NCBI GenBank assembly: GCA_002529455.1
Contig: NYMS01000012.1
Coordinates: 186,001-250,000 of the forward strand
Direction: 5' to 3'
DNA length: 64,000 nt
Source of the DNA: Glycomyces fuscus
GTDB lineage: Bacteria; Actinomycetota; Actinomycetes; Streptosporangiales; Streptosporangiaceae
Every line of letters starts with the position of its first letter. Positions within the stretch are counted from its first letter, which is position 1. A program made the translations under genes and the position numbers. The notes beneath the pieces were generated by a model that searched no databases, was not told where the DNA came from, and saw only the letters and a list, made by a program, of their open reading frames with translations. This document shows positions 1 to 7,974 of this stretch, in pieces.

Positions 1-1245
1 CTTGGTGCCGCGCCGGTCGCGCAGGCGCAGGACGCCGCGGACGATGTTGTACAGCTCGCCCACGGGGATCTGCAGGAGTTCCTCGCGGGGGAAGGTCTCC
101 AGCAGCTCGATGAGGTCCTTGCCGTCGTAGCTGTCGGCCTCGAAGCCGGCCAGGGCCAGCACCTCGGCCTGCTTGCGGCGCATGATGGGGATCTGGGCGA
201 TGCTGGTGGTGCTGGCCTGCGAGGTGAACAGGCCGAGGAACCGGCGCTCGCCGACGATGTTGCCCTGGGCGTCGAACTTCTTGACGCCGATGTAGTCCAG
301 GTACTTGGGGCGGTGGACCGTGGCGCGCGAGTTGGCCTTGGTCAGGACCAGGATGTAGGGCTCGCGCGCCTTGCCGCGGATCTCGGGGGGCAGGGCGGCG
401 AAGCTGGTGGAGGCGGGCGAGTCCATGCGCAGGACGCCCAGGCCCGAGCCCGGCTCGGGGCGCAGGGAGTCGTCGCCGTTCTCGTCGGTGACCAGGGTGT
501 ACTCGCGGTAGCCCATGAAGGTGAAGTGGCGTCCCGCGATCCAGCGCAGGAAGTCGACGCTCTCGCCGATCTCGCGCGGGTCCACTCCCCCGGCCACGAG
601 CCGGTCGGGGTAGGCGGCCAGTTCGTCGGCGATCCGGATGGCCCGGTCGCTCATCTTGCCGGCGTCCTCGTCCACGTAGCGCACGTCGGCCAGGACGGCC
701 TCGACGCGGGCGGTGATCTCCCGCAGGCGCTCGGGGTCGGGCTGCGGGTCGATCTCGATGTGCATCCAGGACTCGTCGATGGGCAGCAGGCCCTCGCCGC
801 CGATCTCCGGGTCCACCCGGCTCAGGCGGCCCTCCAGGTCGCGGCTGACGGTCATCTGGGGGTGGATGATCAGCCGGGCCCCGGCACCGAGGTCGCTGAG
901 GGCCATGGTGACGGAGGAGACGAGGAAGGGGGCGTTGTCGGTGACGATCTCCACGACACCGGTCTGCTGGTCCCAGCCGTCGCGCGCGGCGTCGGGGGTG
1001 TAGACGCGGACCTTGGCCCGCCCGGCGGCGCGCTGGGCGCCGAAGGAGCGGTGGGCCTCGGCGGCGCCGCAGATCTGCTCGGGGGAGCGGCCGCTGATCT
1101 CCTCGGGGTCCGTGTGGCGGTAGTACACGGGGAGGAAGCGGCGGACGGCGTCGGCCTCCTCGGGGCTGATGCGCGCCCCGGGCGACCACTTGGCGGCCGC
1201 CTCACTGAGCAGCTTCTGGAGCTGGACGTCGGATTGCCCGGACAT
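1..1245 (-). CDS. NAD-specific glutamate dehydrogenase, large type (5' part; runs off left edge)
   Basis: The first 415 codons of the very large cytoplasmic NAD-dependent glutamate dehydrogenase (family size about 1,600 residues), which deaminates glutamate to 2-oxoglutarate and ammonia. Translating the minus strand gives family-typical N-terminal segments: SSVTMALSDLG, LIIHPQMTVSRD, DESWMHIEID, FTFMGYREYTLV, LTKANSRATVHRP and YLDYIGVKKFD. These belong to the regulatory (ACT-like) region; the catalytic domain lies outside the window. The ATG is preceded by AAAGGAG about 12 bases upstream and by a credible promoter. The frame stays open to base 1. It is probably a single-gene unit. Confidence 0.9.
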   Translation of the reverse strand, partial: MSGQSDVQLQKLLSEAAAKWSPGARISPEEADAVRRFLPVYYRHTDPEEISGRSPEQICGAAEAHRSFGAQRAAGRAKVRVYTPDAARDGWDQQTGVVEIVTDNAPFLVSSVTMALSDLGAGARLIIHPQMTVSRDLEGRLSRVDPEIGGEGLLPIDESWMHIEIDPQPDPERLREITARVEAVLADVRYVDEDAGKMSDRAIRIADELAAYPDRLVAGGVDPREIGESVDFLRWIAGRHFTFMGYREYTLVTDENGDDSLRPEPGSGLGVLRMDSPASTSFAALPPEIRGKAREPYILVLTKANSRATVHRPKYLDYIGVKKFDAQGNIVGERRFLGLFTSQASTTSIAQIPIMRRKQAEVLALAGFEADSYDGKDLIELLETFPREELLQIPVGELYNIVRGVLRLRDRRGTK

Positions 1246-1595
1246 AGGGATCTCTCACTCCTTTGTGAGCAACGTCGCACGAGTGCTGGCAGAACAACCG
1301 GTCATACGACCTGTGAACTTCTGTGTCACTGCGTGATTCGGTGTGAATTCCCTGGGCCGCAGGGAGCCCACGACCGTGGTGGTTCGGATGGGGCCCGTGC
1401 GCACAGGCGGTGGGATCGCGGGGCGCCGGACCTCGTTGTCCCCGCCCCGCCCGCTGCCAAGGCTACTGGCTTTCGGGCCCGGGGGCAGGACCAACACCGT
1501 TACAGGGTGGTTGCGGAGTGTTAGAAACGGATTGCGGTGATCGGTTACTGCGTACACGGGCCACCACCTACCCCACCGGGCCGGGGGACATGTCG
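1246..1595. other. Gene-free stretch upstream of glutamate dehydrogenase
   Basis: These 350 bases separate the 3' end of the upstream HAD gene from the glutamate dehydrogenase start. Apart from the promoter candidate and a ribosome binding site I see no gene. Open frames across it have no conserved features. Confidence 0.6.
1301..1329 (-). promoter_or_regulatory. Candidate sigma-70-type promoter of the glutamate dehydrogenase gene
   Basis: On the minus strand a GTGACA box (1329-1324), a 17-base spacer and a TATGAC box (1306-1301) lie about 55 bases upstream of the start codon. The match to TTGACA/TATAAT is good for a GC-rich genome. It is a sequence match only. Confidence 0.4.
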
Positions 1596-2348
1596 TCAAC
1601 CGGCCGTCGTCGCCTGGTGGACCGCGGTCATCACGGCCCGGGGGTCGGTCAGGTCGGGCAGGACGACGGCCGCTCCGGCCTCGCGCAGCTGGCCCTCCGT
1701 CGCCGAGCCGTTGAGCACCGCGACCGGGGTCGCGCCGCCGATCACGGCGGCGCGCACGTCCGGGACGGAGTCGGTGATGAAGACCGTCTCCTCCTCGGGG
1801 TAGACCCGGCCGCCCTCGCCCGCCGCGTGCAGGCGGATGGACTGGATGAGGCTGGACTTGGGGTAGTTGACCGACCCGTAGCCGCCGATGGCCAGGTTGA
1901 GGTAGGTGTCCAGCCCGAAGGCGACCAGCTTGGCCGTGGCGTTGGCGCGGGTGCTGCCGCTGACCACGGTCTGGACGGTGTCGGGCATGGAGGCCACCGC
2001 CGCCAGCGAGGCCGCGGCGCCGGGCATGACGCGGCCCTTGGACAGGAGCTCGTCCGAGCGGTTGCCGAAGGACTCCTCCAGGGCGTCGAGGAACTCGCCC
2101 AGGGAGCTGGTGTCGGGTTCGACGTCGACGTAGTTGCGGGCGCAGAACTCGAAGAACATCTCCGAGTCGGTCCGGCCCGCCGACGAGGTCAGGTAGACGA
2201 GGGGCTCACCGGTGACCTTCTCGAAGGCCTCGGCGTAGGCCGCCCTCGTCACCCGTCCCACGTCGAGGAGGGTGAGGTCGATGTTCCATAGCACCAGGCG
2301 GCTGATGGCGAACTCCTCGGGACGCGACGGGGGTGGGGACCCCTCCAT
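1596..2348 (-). CDS. HAD-superfamily protein with Asn in place of the nucleophilic Asp
   Basis: A 250-residue haloacid dehalogenase-fold protein of phosphoglycolate-phosphatase type. Motif I near residues 19-28 reads LVLWNIDLTLLD. The family consensus is DxDxT, so the first Asp, the phospho-acceptor, is Asn (codon AAC). The rest looks intact: a helical cap (AYAEAFEKVTGEPL), motif II Ser in VVSGST, a motif III Lys in YPKSSLI, and motif IV acids in VFITDSVPDVRAA. Real HADs with this substitution would not form a phospho-Asp, so this may be a binding or regulatory protein. The start is the first ATG; a shorter start is possible. Confidence 0.75.
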   Translation of the reverse strand: MEGSPPPSRPEEFAISRLVLWNIDLTLLDVGRVTRAAYAEAFEKVTGEPLVYLTSSAGRTDSEMFFEFCARNYVDVEPDTSSLGEFLDALEESFGNRSDELLSKGRVMPGAAASLAAVASMPDTVQTVVSGSTRANATAKLVAFGLDTYLNLAIGGYGSVNYPKSSLIQSIRLHAAGEGGRVYPEEETVFITDSVPDVRAAVIGGATPVAVLNGSATEGQLREAGAAVVLPDLTDPRAVMTAVHQATTAG

Positions 2349-2425
2349 CTTGCCGTATGGACGCAGAAGGGCGGAAACCTCCGTCCGGGTCCGGTCAGGA
2401 GGCCGGTCCGGACGGGAGGTCTCGG

Positions 2426-2890
2426 TCAGGCCCCGCCCTCACTCTCCTGGACGAGGTAGCGCAGCTCCTGGACCGCGAACCACATCAGCTCGTGCTCCTC
2501 GGCCGCTCCCGACTCCGGGTCCCGTACGGCCTCCGCGATGTCGGGGGCCGCGTCGGCGTCGTCCACGTGCGCCGACGCCAGCTTCTTGTGGGGGACGGCC
2601 CCGGTGACCCTCACCCGGGCCACGCCCCCGCCCGCACGGCCCCCGCGCTCGACGACGTGGTCGGGCATGTCCGCGGCCAGCACCACCCGGCGCCGGGGGG
2701 CGCCGGGATCGGCGGCCAGCAGTGCCAGCGACTCCTCCGCGGCGGCGTACATGGCCTCGTACTCCGCCTCCTCCGCGTCCTCGCCCGGGCCGGGGTCGGC
2801 CGCGAACGCGGTCAGCGGCACACCCTCCAGCCGCCCCTCCTCCAGCAGGCGAGCCAGGGCGGGAATGGTGCTGGGCAGGAAGACGTACAT
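2426..2890 (-). CDS. DUF6912 family protein
   Basis: A 154-residue cytoplasmic protein resembling the actinobacterial DUF6912 family. It starts with a strand-like MYVFLPSTIPALARLL and ends with EEHELMWFAVQELRYLVQE, both typical of the family. The middle carries VVLAADMPDHVVE and an acidic Ala-rich linker. No catalytic motif is visible and the function is unknown. It lies between two HAD genes on the same strand with gaps of about 80 bases, so co-transcription is possible but not shown. Confidence 0.65.
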   Translation of the reverse strand: MYVFLPSTIPALARLLEEGRLEGVPLTAFAADPGPGEDAEEAEYEAMYAAAEESLALLAADPGAPRRRVVLAADMPDHVVERGGRAGGGVARVRVTGAVPHKKLASAHVDDADAAPDIAEAVRDPESGAAEEHELMWFAVQELRYLVQESEGGA

Positions 2891-2969
2891 GCGAGCGGCT
2901 CTCCAGGACGTGGTCTGAACACCTCAAGTGTGCCAAACCCGGGCCGTCCCGGCGCCGGGACGGCCCGGC

Positions 2970-3698
2970 TCAGGCCGCCCGCTCCCCTGGCACCGGGGGC
3001 GCGCCGTCGCCGTCCGGCGCCAGGAAGCGCTCCAGTTCCAGCCGCGTGGTGTCCACGTCGGTGTGCAGGATGCCGGTCATGCCGAGCTCCTCGGCCGTGC
3101 GGACGTTGTTCTCCAGGTCGTCGATGAACACGCAGTCCTCGGGGCGCAGGCCGAGCCGCTCGCAGGTGTGCAGGTAGATGCGGTGCTCGGGCTTGCGCAT
3201 CCCCACCTCGCCCGAGATCACCACCGCGTCGAAGGTGGTGTCGAAGTGCTCACGGGGGTAGCAGTTGCCCCAGGAGTTCGACAGCAGGGCGGTGCCCGCG
3301 CCCGAGGCCCTGGCCGCGCGCAGGGCCTCGTACATGTCGTGCACCGGATCGAAGTTGCAGAACATGCGGTCGATCAGCCCCTCGGCCACCACCGGGCCGC
3401 CGTGCGTGCAGCGCAGCAGGGACGCCAGTTCGCGCTCGAACTCGCAGGTGTCGATCTCGCCCCGCTCCAGGGCGTGCACGAGGTTGTCCCCCTCGACGCT
3501 GCCGTCGAAGTAGGGGCGCATGACCTCGTGGTAGTGCTCGACGTCGATGCGGTCGGCGTGCAGCCAGGCCCGGATGCCCTCGGGCAGCGGCGGGGTGAGG
3601 ACACCGCCCCAGTCGCAGATGACCCCCCGCCGGGTTCCGTCCGCACGCGGGGTCCCGCCCCCGCGTCCCGTGCCGTGCACACGTCCGGTGCCGTCCAT
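2970..3698 (-). CDS. HAD-IA family hydrolase
   Basis: A 242-residue HAD-fold hydrolase. Motif I is VICDWGGVLT: the nucleophilic Asp is present and the usual second Asp is Gly, as in the D-x-G-[GN]-V group that includes YihX-type phosphatases. Motif II is TALLSNSWGN, the motif III Lys lies in VGMRKPEHRIY, and motif IV is CVFIDDLENNV. The roughly 28 residues before motif I are Gly/Arg-rich and unusual, so the true start may be further in. Substrate unknown; probably a small phosphorylated metabolite. Confidence 0.75.
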   Translation of the reverse strand: MDGTGRVHGTGRGGGTPRADGTRRGVICDWGGVLTPPLPEGIRAWLHADRIDVEHYHEVMRPYFDGSVEGDNLVHALERGEIDTCEFERELASLLRCTHGGPVVAEGLIDRMFCNFDPVHDMYEALRAARASGAGTALLSNSWGNCYPREHFDTTFDAVVISGEVGMRKPEHRIYLHTCERLGLRPEDCVFIDDLENNVRTAEELGMTGILHTDVDTTRLELERFLAPDGDGAPPVPGERAA

Positions 3699-3920
3699 CC
3701 GATCCCCTCCTCCGGTCGTCGGTGTCCGCGCGCGTCCTCTCGGACCTCCGCCCGCTCCCCCCGGGCGCCCGGTGACCGGGGGCCCGCGGGTCGGGCGGGG
3801 AAGCGTTCTTCCCGTTCCCCGCCCGTTTCAACCGCCGGCGAACCCCGGTCGGGACCGGCCCGCACCGTCACGGGACCCTCCGGGCACGGCACGGGCCGCC
3901 GGAGCGCCGCCCGGAACGGA

Positions 3921-5609
3921 TCAGGTGGTCAGCCCGGTCCCGGCCTCCACGTCGGCCGCGGGGATGTCCACCGGCAGCTTCCCGGAGGGCTTCACCTGTC
4001 CGGCGACGACCCGTGCGGCGGCGGCCCGGGACACGTCCACGGACGAGTACACCGCCACGAACGCCTCCGCCTCGGGGAGGGCCGCGAGGTCGTAGGGCGT
4101 GCCCTGGGACACCACGACGACCGGCAGCCCCTCGGCGCGCGCGGACTGGACCAGGCCGCTCTGCTCCGAGGCCCCGCTGCCGCCCCCGGTGCCCACGACC
4201 ACGGCGTCGGCCTCGCCCTCCACCACGTCCACCCCGGCCTCGGTGAGCGCGGCGGCGATCTGCTCCGCGCCCGCCCCCCGGACCCGGACGCGGGCGCCCT
4301 CGGCCAGCGGCAGCAGGTCGCCCTCGTTGCGCAGCAGGGTCGCGGAGGCGTCCGCCACGCGCCGGGCGGCCTCGGCGTGCCCGGGGTCCTCCAGGACGGC
4401 CGCGGCGCCCTGCACGTCCAGCGGCTCGGCCTCCAGGATCCCGCGCTTCTCCTTGAGCGCCAGGACGCGCAGCACGGACTCGTCGATGCGCTCCTCGGTC
4501 AGGCGGCCCTGCTCGACGGCCTCGCGGATCGCGGAGACCGCGGCGGCGGGGTCCGGCGGCATGAGCAGCTGGTCCACGCCCGCCTCCAGCACGCGCACGG
4601 CGATCTCGCCGTCGGAGTGCCGCTGGCGCACGCCCTCCATGTTGAGGGCGTCGGTGGTCACCACGCCGTCGTAGCCCAGCTCGTCCCGGAGGATGCCGTC
4701 GATCAGCTCCGGGGAGATGGTCGCGGGTTCGGGGTCCTCGCTCCCGTCCAGCTGCGGCATCAGCACGTGGGCGGTCATGATGGCGTCCACGCCCGCGTCG
4801 ATGGCCGCCTGGAACGGCGGCAGGTGCTCGGCCTCCCAGCGGTCGCGCGGCAGGTCGATGACGGGCAGGCCGCTGTGGCTGTCCACGTCGGTGTCGCCGT
4901 GCCCGGGGAAGTGCTTGACCACCGACACCACGCCGCCCTCGGAGTAGGCGCCCGACTCGGCGACGGCCATCTGCGCGACCAGGTCGGGGTCGGAGCCGAA
5001 GGAGCGGATGCCGATGACCGGGTTGTCGGGGTCGGTGTTGACGTCGGCGTCGGGCGCGTAGTTGAGGTTGATGCCCAGGGCGGTGAGCTCCTCGGCGGTG
5101 GTGGAGGCCCGCAGCTCGGCCAGCCCCGTGTCACGGGTGGCGCCGACAGCCATGGCGTCGGGGAAGCTGGTGCCCACGGGCAGCCGGGCCACCAGGCCCT
5201 GCTCCTGGTCGATGCCGACGAAGAGCGGGACGCCCTGGCCCTGCTCGGCGGCGAGGTCCTGTACGCCCGCCGACATGGTGGCGATCTGCTCGGTGTCGGT
5301 GAGGTTGGCGTCGAAGTAGATGAGGCCGCCGGGCCGGTGGGCCTCGATCTGGGCGGCGTTCTCGGCGGCCGAGGTGCCCTGGGCGGTCAGGACGAGGAGC
5401 TGGCCGATCTTGTCGTCCAGGTCCATCTCGGACAGCAGCCGGGGCGCGAGCACGGGTTCGAAGGGCTCGGCCTCGGCCGACGGCTGGGGTTCGCGTTCCT
5501 CCTGCGAGGAACCCACCTCCTCTGTGGTGCATGCGGTGGCGATCAGTGCGAGTCCCACGCAGGCCGGGGCCAGGGCGTGCGGAACGGACAGTTTCATGGC
5601 GGACTTCAT
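3921..5609 (-). CDS. nagZ: Secreted lipoprotein glycoside hydrolase family 3, beta-N-acetylhexosaminidase (NagZ-like)
   Basis: A 562-residue GH3 enzyme that would release terminal N-acetylglucosamine from chito-oligosaccharides or muropeptides outside the membrane. The N-terminus is a lipoprotein signal ending ALIATAC, with the lipidated Cys near residue 27. The GH3 domain carries the NagZ hallmark KHFPGHGDTDVDSH, with the His/Asp pair used in catalysis by this subfamily, then GYDGVVTTDALNMEGV with the probable Asp nucleophile. A C-terminal domain of about 200 residues (ending in VVVSQGTPYDLAALPEAE and following) resembles the second GH3 domain. It lies directly beyond the PTS EIIA gene, fitting supply of amino sugar to that transporter. 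Met5 is an alternative start. Confidence 0.88.
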   Translation of the reverse strand: MKSAMKLSVPHALAPACVGLALIATACTTEEVGSSQEEREPQPSAEAEPFEPVLAPRLLSEMDLDDKIGQLLVLTAQGTSAAENAAQIEAHRPGGLIYFDANLTDTEQIATMSAGVQDLAAEQGQGVPLFVGIDQEQGLVARLPVGTSFPDAMAVGATRDTGLAELRASTTAEELTALGINLNYAPDADVNTDPDNPVIGIRSFGSDPDLVAQMAVAESGAYSEGGVVSVVKHFPGHGDTDVDSHSGLPVIDLPRDRWEAEHLPPFQAAIDAGVDAIMTAHVLMPQLDGSEDPEPATISPELIDGILRDELGYDGVVTTDALNMEGVRQRHSDGEIAVRVLEAGVDQLLMPPDPAAAVSAIREAVEQGRLTEERIDESVLRVLALKEKRGILEAEPLDVQGAAAVLEDPGHAEAARRVADASATLLRNEGDLLPLAEGARVRVRGAGAEQIAAALTEAGVDVVEGEADAVVVGTGGGSGASEQSGLVQSARAEGLPVVVVSQGTPYDLAALPEAEAFVAVYSSVDVSRAAAARVVAGQVKPSGKLPVDIPAADVEAGTGLTT

Positions 5610-5712
5610 CTCCGGCGAAATCGTGGGTTCGCCGCCGGAGAATACCCGTTGGAGCAGGCCAGAACGGCGAACCGCCGCCGCGCGGGCGCGCGTGGCGGCG
5701 GTTCGGGCCCCG

Positions 5713-5754
5713 GCGGTCCGGTGCGCGGGGGCGTCCGCCCGCGCACCGGACCGC
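5713..5754 (-). terminator. Hairpin just after the PTS EIIA stop codon
   Basis: A perfect 17-base inverted repeat (5713-5729 and 5738-5754) with an 8-base loop starts immediately after the EIIA stop on the minus strand. It probably ends the SIS-EIIB-EIIA transcript before the hexosaminidase gene. No U-run follows, as is usual in actinomycetes. Confidence 0.6.
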
Positions 5755-6243
5755 TCAGTCCCAGGTGAAGAGGGCGTCCCCCCGGTCGACCGATCCGCTG
5801 GCCATCTCGCCCAGCGCGTCGGGCGAGGCGTCCAGGGCGACCACCGGAACCACCGACGGCCTTCCCTGCGCGGCCACCGAACCCGGCGACCAGCGGACCA
5901 CCGGGGCGCCCGCCTCGACCTCGTCGCCCTCGGCCGCCAGGAGGGTGAACCCCTCCCCCGCCATCTGGACGGTGTCGATGCCCAGGTGGACGAGCACGCC
6001 CCGGCGGTGGTCGGGCGCCATCACCACGAACGCGTGGGGGTGCAGCTTCACCAGGGTTCCCGCGATGGGGGACACGGCGTCCTGGACGCCCTCCTGCCCG
6101 CCCTCCTGGCCGGGCTCGGGGTGGACGGCGACCCCGGGACCGACCATCGACTGGGAGAAGACGGGGTCGGGCACCGTTTCGAGGGACAGCGCCGTTCCGG
6201 GTACGGGGGAGAGTACGCGCAGCGTACCGATCACGTCTGGCAT
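5755..6243 (-). CDS. crr: PTS glucose/N-acetylglucosamine EIIA component
   Basis: A 162-residue cytoplasmic EIIA of the glucose family, passing phosphate from HPr to EIIB. Conserved blocks are VFSQSMVGPGVAV, VSPIAGTLVKLHPHAF (His70) and VLVHLGIDTVQM, in which His86 is the expected phosphorylated residue, followed by EGDEVEAGAPV. The length matches stand-alone EIIA-Glc (Crr). It follows the EIIB gene by 47 bases, third in the probable SIS-EIIB-EIIA operon. EIIC is on the divergent transcript, so the transporter is split over two units facing one control region. Confidence 0.92.
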   Translation of the reverse strand: MPDVIGTLRVLSPVPGTALSLETVPDPVFSQSMVGPGVAVHPEPGQEGGQEGVQDAVSPIAGTLVKLHPHAFVVMAPDHRRGVLVHLGIDTVQMAGEGFTLLAAEGDEVEAGAPVVRWSPGSVAAQGRPSVVPVVALDASPDALGEMASGSVDRGDALFTWD

Positions 6244-6290
6244 GGGGGGTGTCTTCCCTCCCTGGGGTGTTTGATCCGTCCTGGCGGGAC

Positions 6291-6527
6291 CTATTCGAGC
6301 AGGTCCCGGATGTCGTCGGTGAGGGCGTCGGCCTCGGGGCCGACCACCACCTGGACGACGTTGCCCGAGACCAGCACTCCGTGGGCCCCGGACGCCTTGA
6401 GGGCCTTCTCGTCCACGCGCCCGGGGTCGGCCACCTCGGTACGCAGCCGGGTGATGCAGGCCTCGATGTCCTCGATGTTGTCCGCGCCGCCCAGACCGGC
6501 GACGATCGCCGCTGCCTTGTCCGCCAT
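6291..6527 (-). CDS. PTS glucose/N-acetylglucosamine EIIB component
   Basis: A 78-residue stand-alone EIIB domain. The phosphorylated Cys is Cys24 in the motif IEACITRLR, typical of the glucose/GlcNAc family; GVLVSGNVVQVVVGPEA completes the fold. It receives phosphate from EIIA and hands it to sugar bound to EIIC. In many bacteria it is fused to EIIC, whereas here EIIB and EIIC are separate, as in Streptomyces. It lies between the SIS gene (113-base gap) and the EIIA gene. Confidence 0.92.
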   Translation of the reverse strand: MADKAAAIVAGLGGADNIEDIEACITRLRTEVADPGRVDEKALKASGAHGVLVSGNVVQVVVGPEADALTDDIRDLLE

Positions 6528-6640
6528 GTGTCCTCCGTGTTCTGCCGTGGAACGGGGTGTACCCGAAGCCTGAGGGCGAGCTTAGGGGTGGCGCACCGCG
6601 CGCACCAGGGTTCGGGGCCGGACGGGGTGTTGTGCGCCGC

Positions 6641-7684
6641 TCAGGAGGTCTGCGTGACCTTGTTCAGGCCGCGCGGGACGTCCGGGTTGTAGCCCAGGCG
6701 GCGGGCCAGGCGCTCGGTGAGCAGCTGGGCGGGGACGATGAGGTTCATCGGGGACACCCACTCGGGCACGTCGGGGACCGGCACGGACAGGTCGCTGGCG
6801 GCGGCCAGGGCGTCGCCGCCGCCGAAGCCGAAGACCGGCGCCCCGGCGGAGCGGACGCGCTCGGCGAGGGAGACCGTGCCCCGGAGGGTCGGGCCGGTGG
6901 GCGCGGCCACCAGCAGTGCGGGGGTGCGCGGGTCCACCACGGCGATGGGGCCGTGCAGCAGGTCGGCGTAGGACAGGCCCATGGCGTGGAGGTAGCAGGC
7001 CTCCTTGAGCTTGAGGGCGGCCTCCAGCGCGGTGGAGAAGGCCATGCCCCGCCCGGAGATGACCGCTCCCTGCACGGCGACCATCCGCTCGACGATCTCC
7101 TCCAGGGCGTCCGTGGGCGCCGCGAGGGTCTCCTCGATGCCGTCGGAGGCCCGGGTCAGGTCCGCGGGGTCCAGGTCGGCGCCCAGGCCCAGGGCCAGGA
7201 CGGCGAGGGCGGCCAGCTGGGTGCTGTAGGTCTTGGTGGCGGGCACCGCGACCTCGCTCCCGGCCCGGGTGACCAGGGCGACGTCGGCCTCCCTGGCCAG
7301 CGGGGAGTCCGCGCCGTTGGTGACGCCGACGGTGCGCGCGCCGCAGTCGGCGGCCCAGCGCATGGTCTCGACGATCTCCTCGGTCCTGCCGGACTGGGAG
7401 ATCGCGACGGCCAGGACGTCGGACAGGTCGACCCTGGCCCCGTAGGTGGTGGCGATGGAGGGCGAGCCCAGGGTGGCCAGGCGGCCGGTGTGCGCCTGGA
7501 GGAGGTAGCTGCCGTAGACCGCCGCGTTGTCGGAGGACCCCCGGGCGATGAACAGCACGTGCCTGGTGCGGCGGCCCAGGGCCCCGATCTCGGGACGCAG
7601 CGGCAGGAGTTCGGCGAAGGTGCGGCGCAGCGCCTCCGGCTGCTCGGCGATCTCGGAGCGCATCACACTCGTCGTGGTGGTCAT
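6641..7684 (-). CDS. SIS-domain sugar-phosphate isomerase/deaminase (GlmS C-terminal-like, NagB-II type)
   Basis: A 347-residue protein with two SIS domains and no glutaminase domain. SIS1 begins HVLFIARGSSDNAAVYGSY and contains VAISQSGRTEEIVE; SIS2 contains ISGRGMAFSTALEAALKLKE and KEACYLHAMGLSYADLLHGP, the GlmS-like active-site region. The C-terminus (GYNPDVPRGLNKVTQT) matches this family. Without the glutaminase half the likely job is to convert glucosamine-6-phosphate to fructose-6-phosphate plus ammonia. PTS EIIB and EIIA follow, which supports that. The ATG at 7684 was chosen because AGGAAAGG sits just upstream; the open frame extends further but lacks conservation. Confidence 0.82.
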   Translation of the reverse strand: MTTTTSVMRSEIAEQPEALRRTFAELLPLRPEIGALGRRTRHVLFIARGSSDNAAVYGSYLLQAHTGRLATLGSPSIATTYGARVDLSDVLAVAISQSGRTEEIVETMRWAADCGARTVGVTNGADSPLAREADVALVTRAGSEVAVPATKTYSTQLAALAVLALGLGADLDPADLTRASDGIEETLAAPTDALEEIVERMVAVQGAVISGRGMAFSTALEAALKLKEACYLHAMGLSYADLLHGPIAVVDPRTPALLVAAPTGPTLRGTVSLAERVRSAGAPVFGFGGGDALAAASDLSVPVPDVPEWVSPMNLIVPAQLLTERLARRLGYNPDVPRGLNKVTQTS

Positions 7685-7817
7685 GGAGGGCCTTTCCTGT
7701 GGGTGGCGCGGGCGGGGTTCGGCGGGGCGCGTGCCCGGGCGGGCGGGGGTCGTGCGGCCGGGCCGGACCCCGCGGTCTGCCCTGGTAACGGGTGCGAACC
7801 GCCTGCCGTTGGGTGGA

Positions 7818-7846
7818 TTGACACGCGGGCGGAGCTGTGGTCTAGT
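7818..7846 (+). promoter_or_regulatory. Promoter of the GntR regulator gene
   Basis: TTGACA (7818-7823), a 17-base spacer and TCTAGT (7841-7846). The -35 is a perfect match. The -10 lies inside the dre-like dyad, so the bound repressor would block it. The start codon is about 130 bases downstream. Confidence 0.55.
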
Positions 7847-7859
7847 CCGGACTATACCA
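7838..7859. promoter_or_regulatory. dre-like operator dyad between the SIS gene and the GntR gene
   Basis: A 22-base dyad, TGGTCTAGTCC followed by GGACTATACCA, with one mismatch between arms. Each arm is close to the first 11 bases of the DasR-responsive element (consensus about ACTGGTCTAGACCAGT). The minus strand also reads TATAGT at 7856-7851, a good -10 for the leftward SIS-EIIB-EIIA transcript. The site therefore overlaps both divergent promoters. The likely ligand-responsive binder is the adjacent GntR protein; this is inferred, not shown. Confidence 0.65.
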
Positions 7860-7974
7860 GTCATGTCCGGATCGTCCCGGAAGTACCCGGGCCGGGTGCG
7901 CCGGGCACGCGCGGTCCGTCCGCGCTAAGGTCTGACGCCAACTCCACCCGCCGACCGAGAAGGCCGCCCGCTCC

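Noticed and set aside
2928..5768. A 946-codon plus-strand open frame over the HAD and hexosaminidase genes
   Set aside because: It is antisense to genes with clear motifs, and its Gly/Arg/His-rich composition is typical of GC-bias shadow frames. The same applies to long antisense frames at 7861-10254, 10388-13600, 26754-29864, 42277-45270 and 45397-48168.
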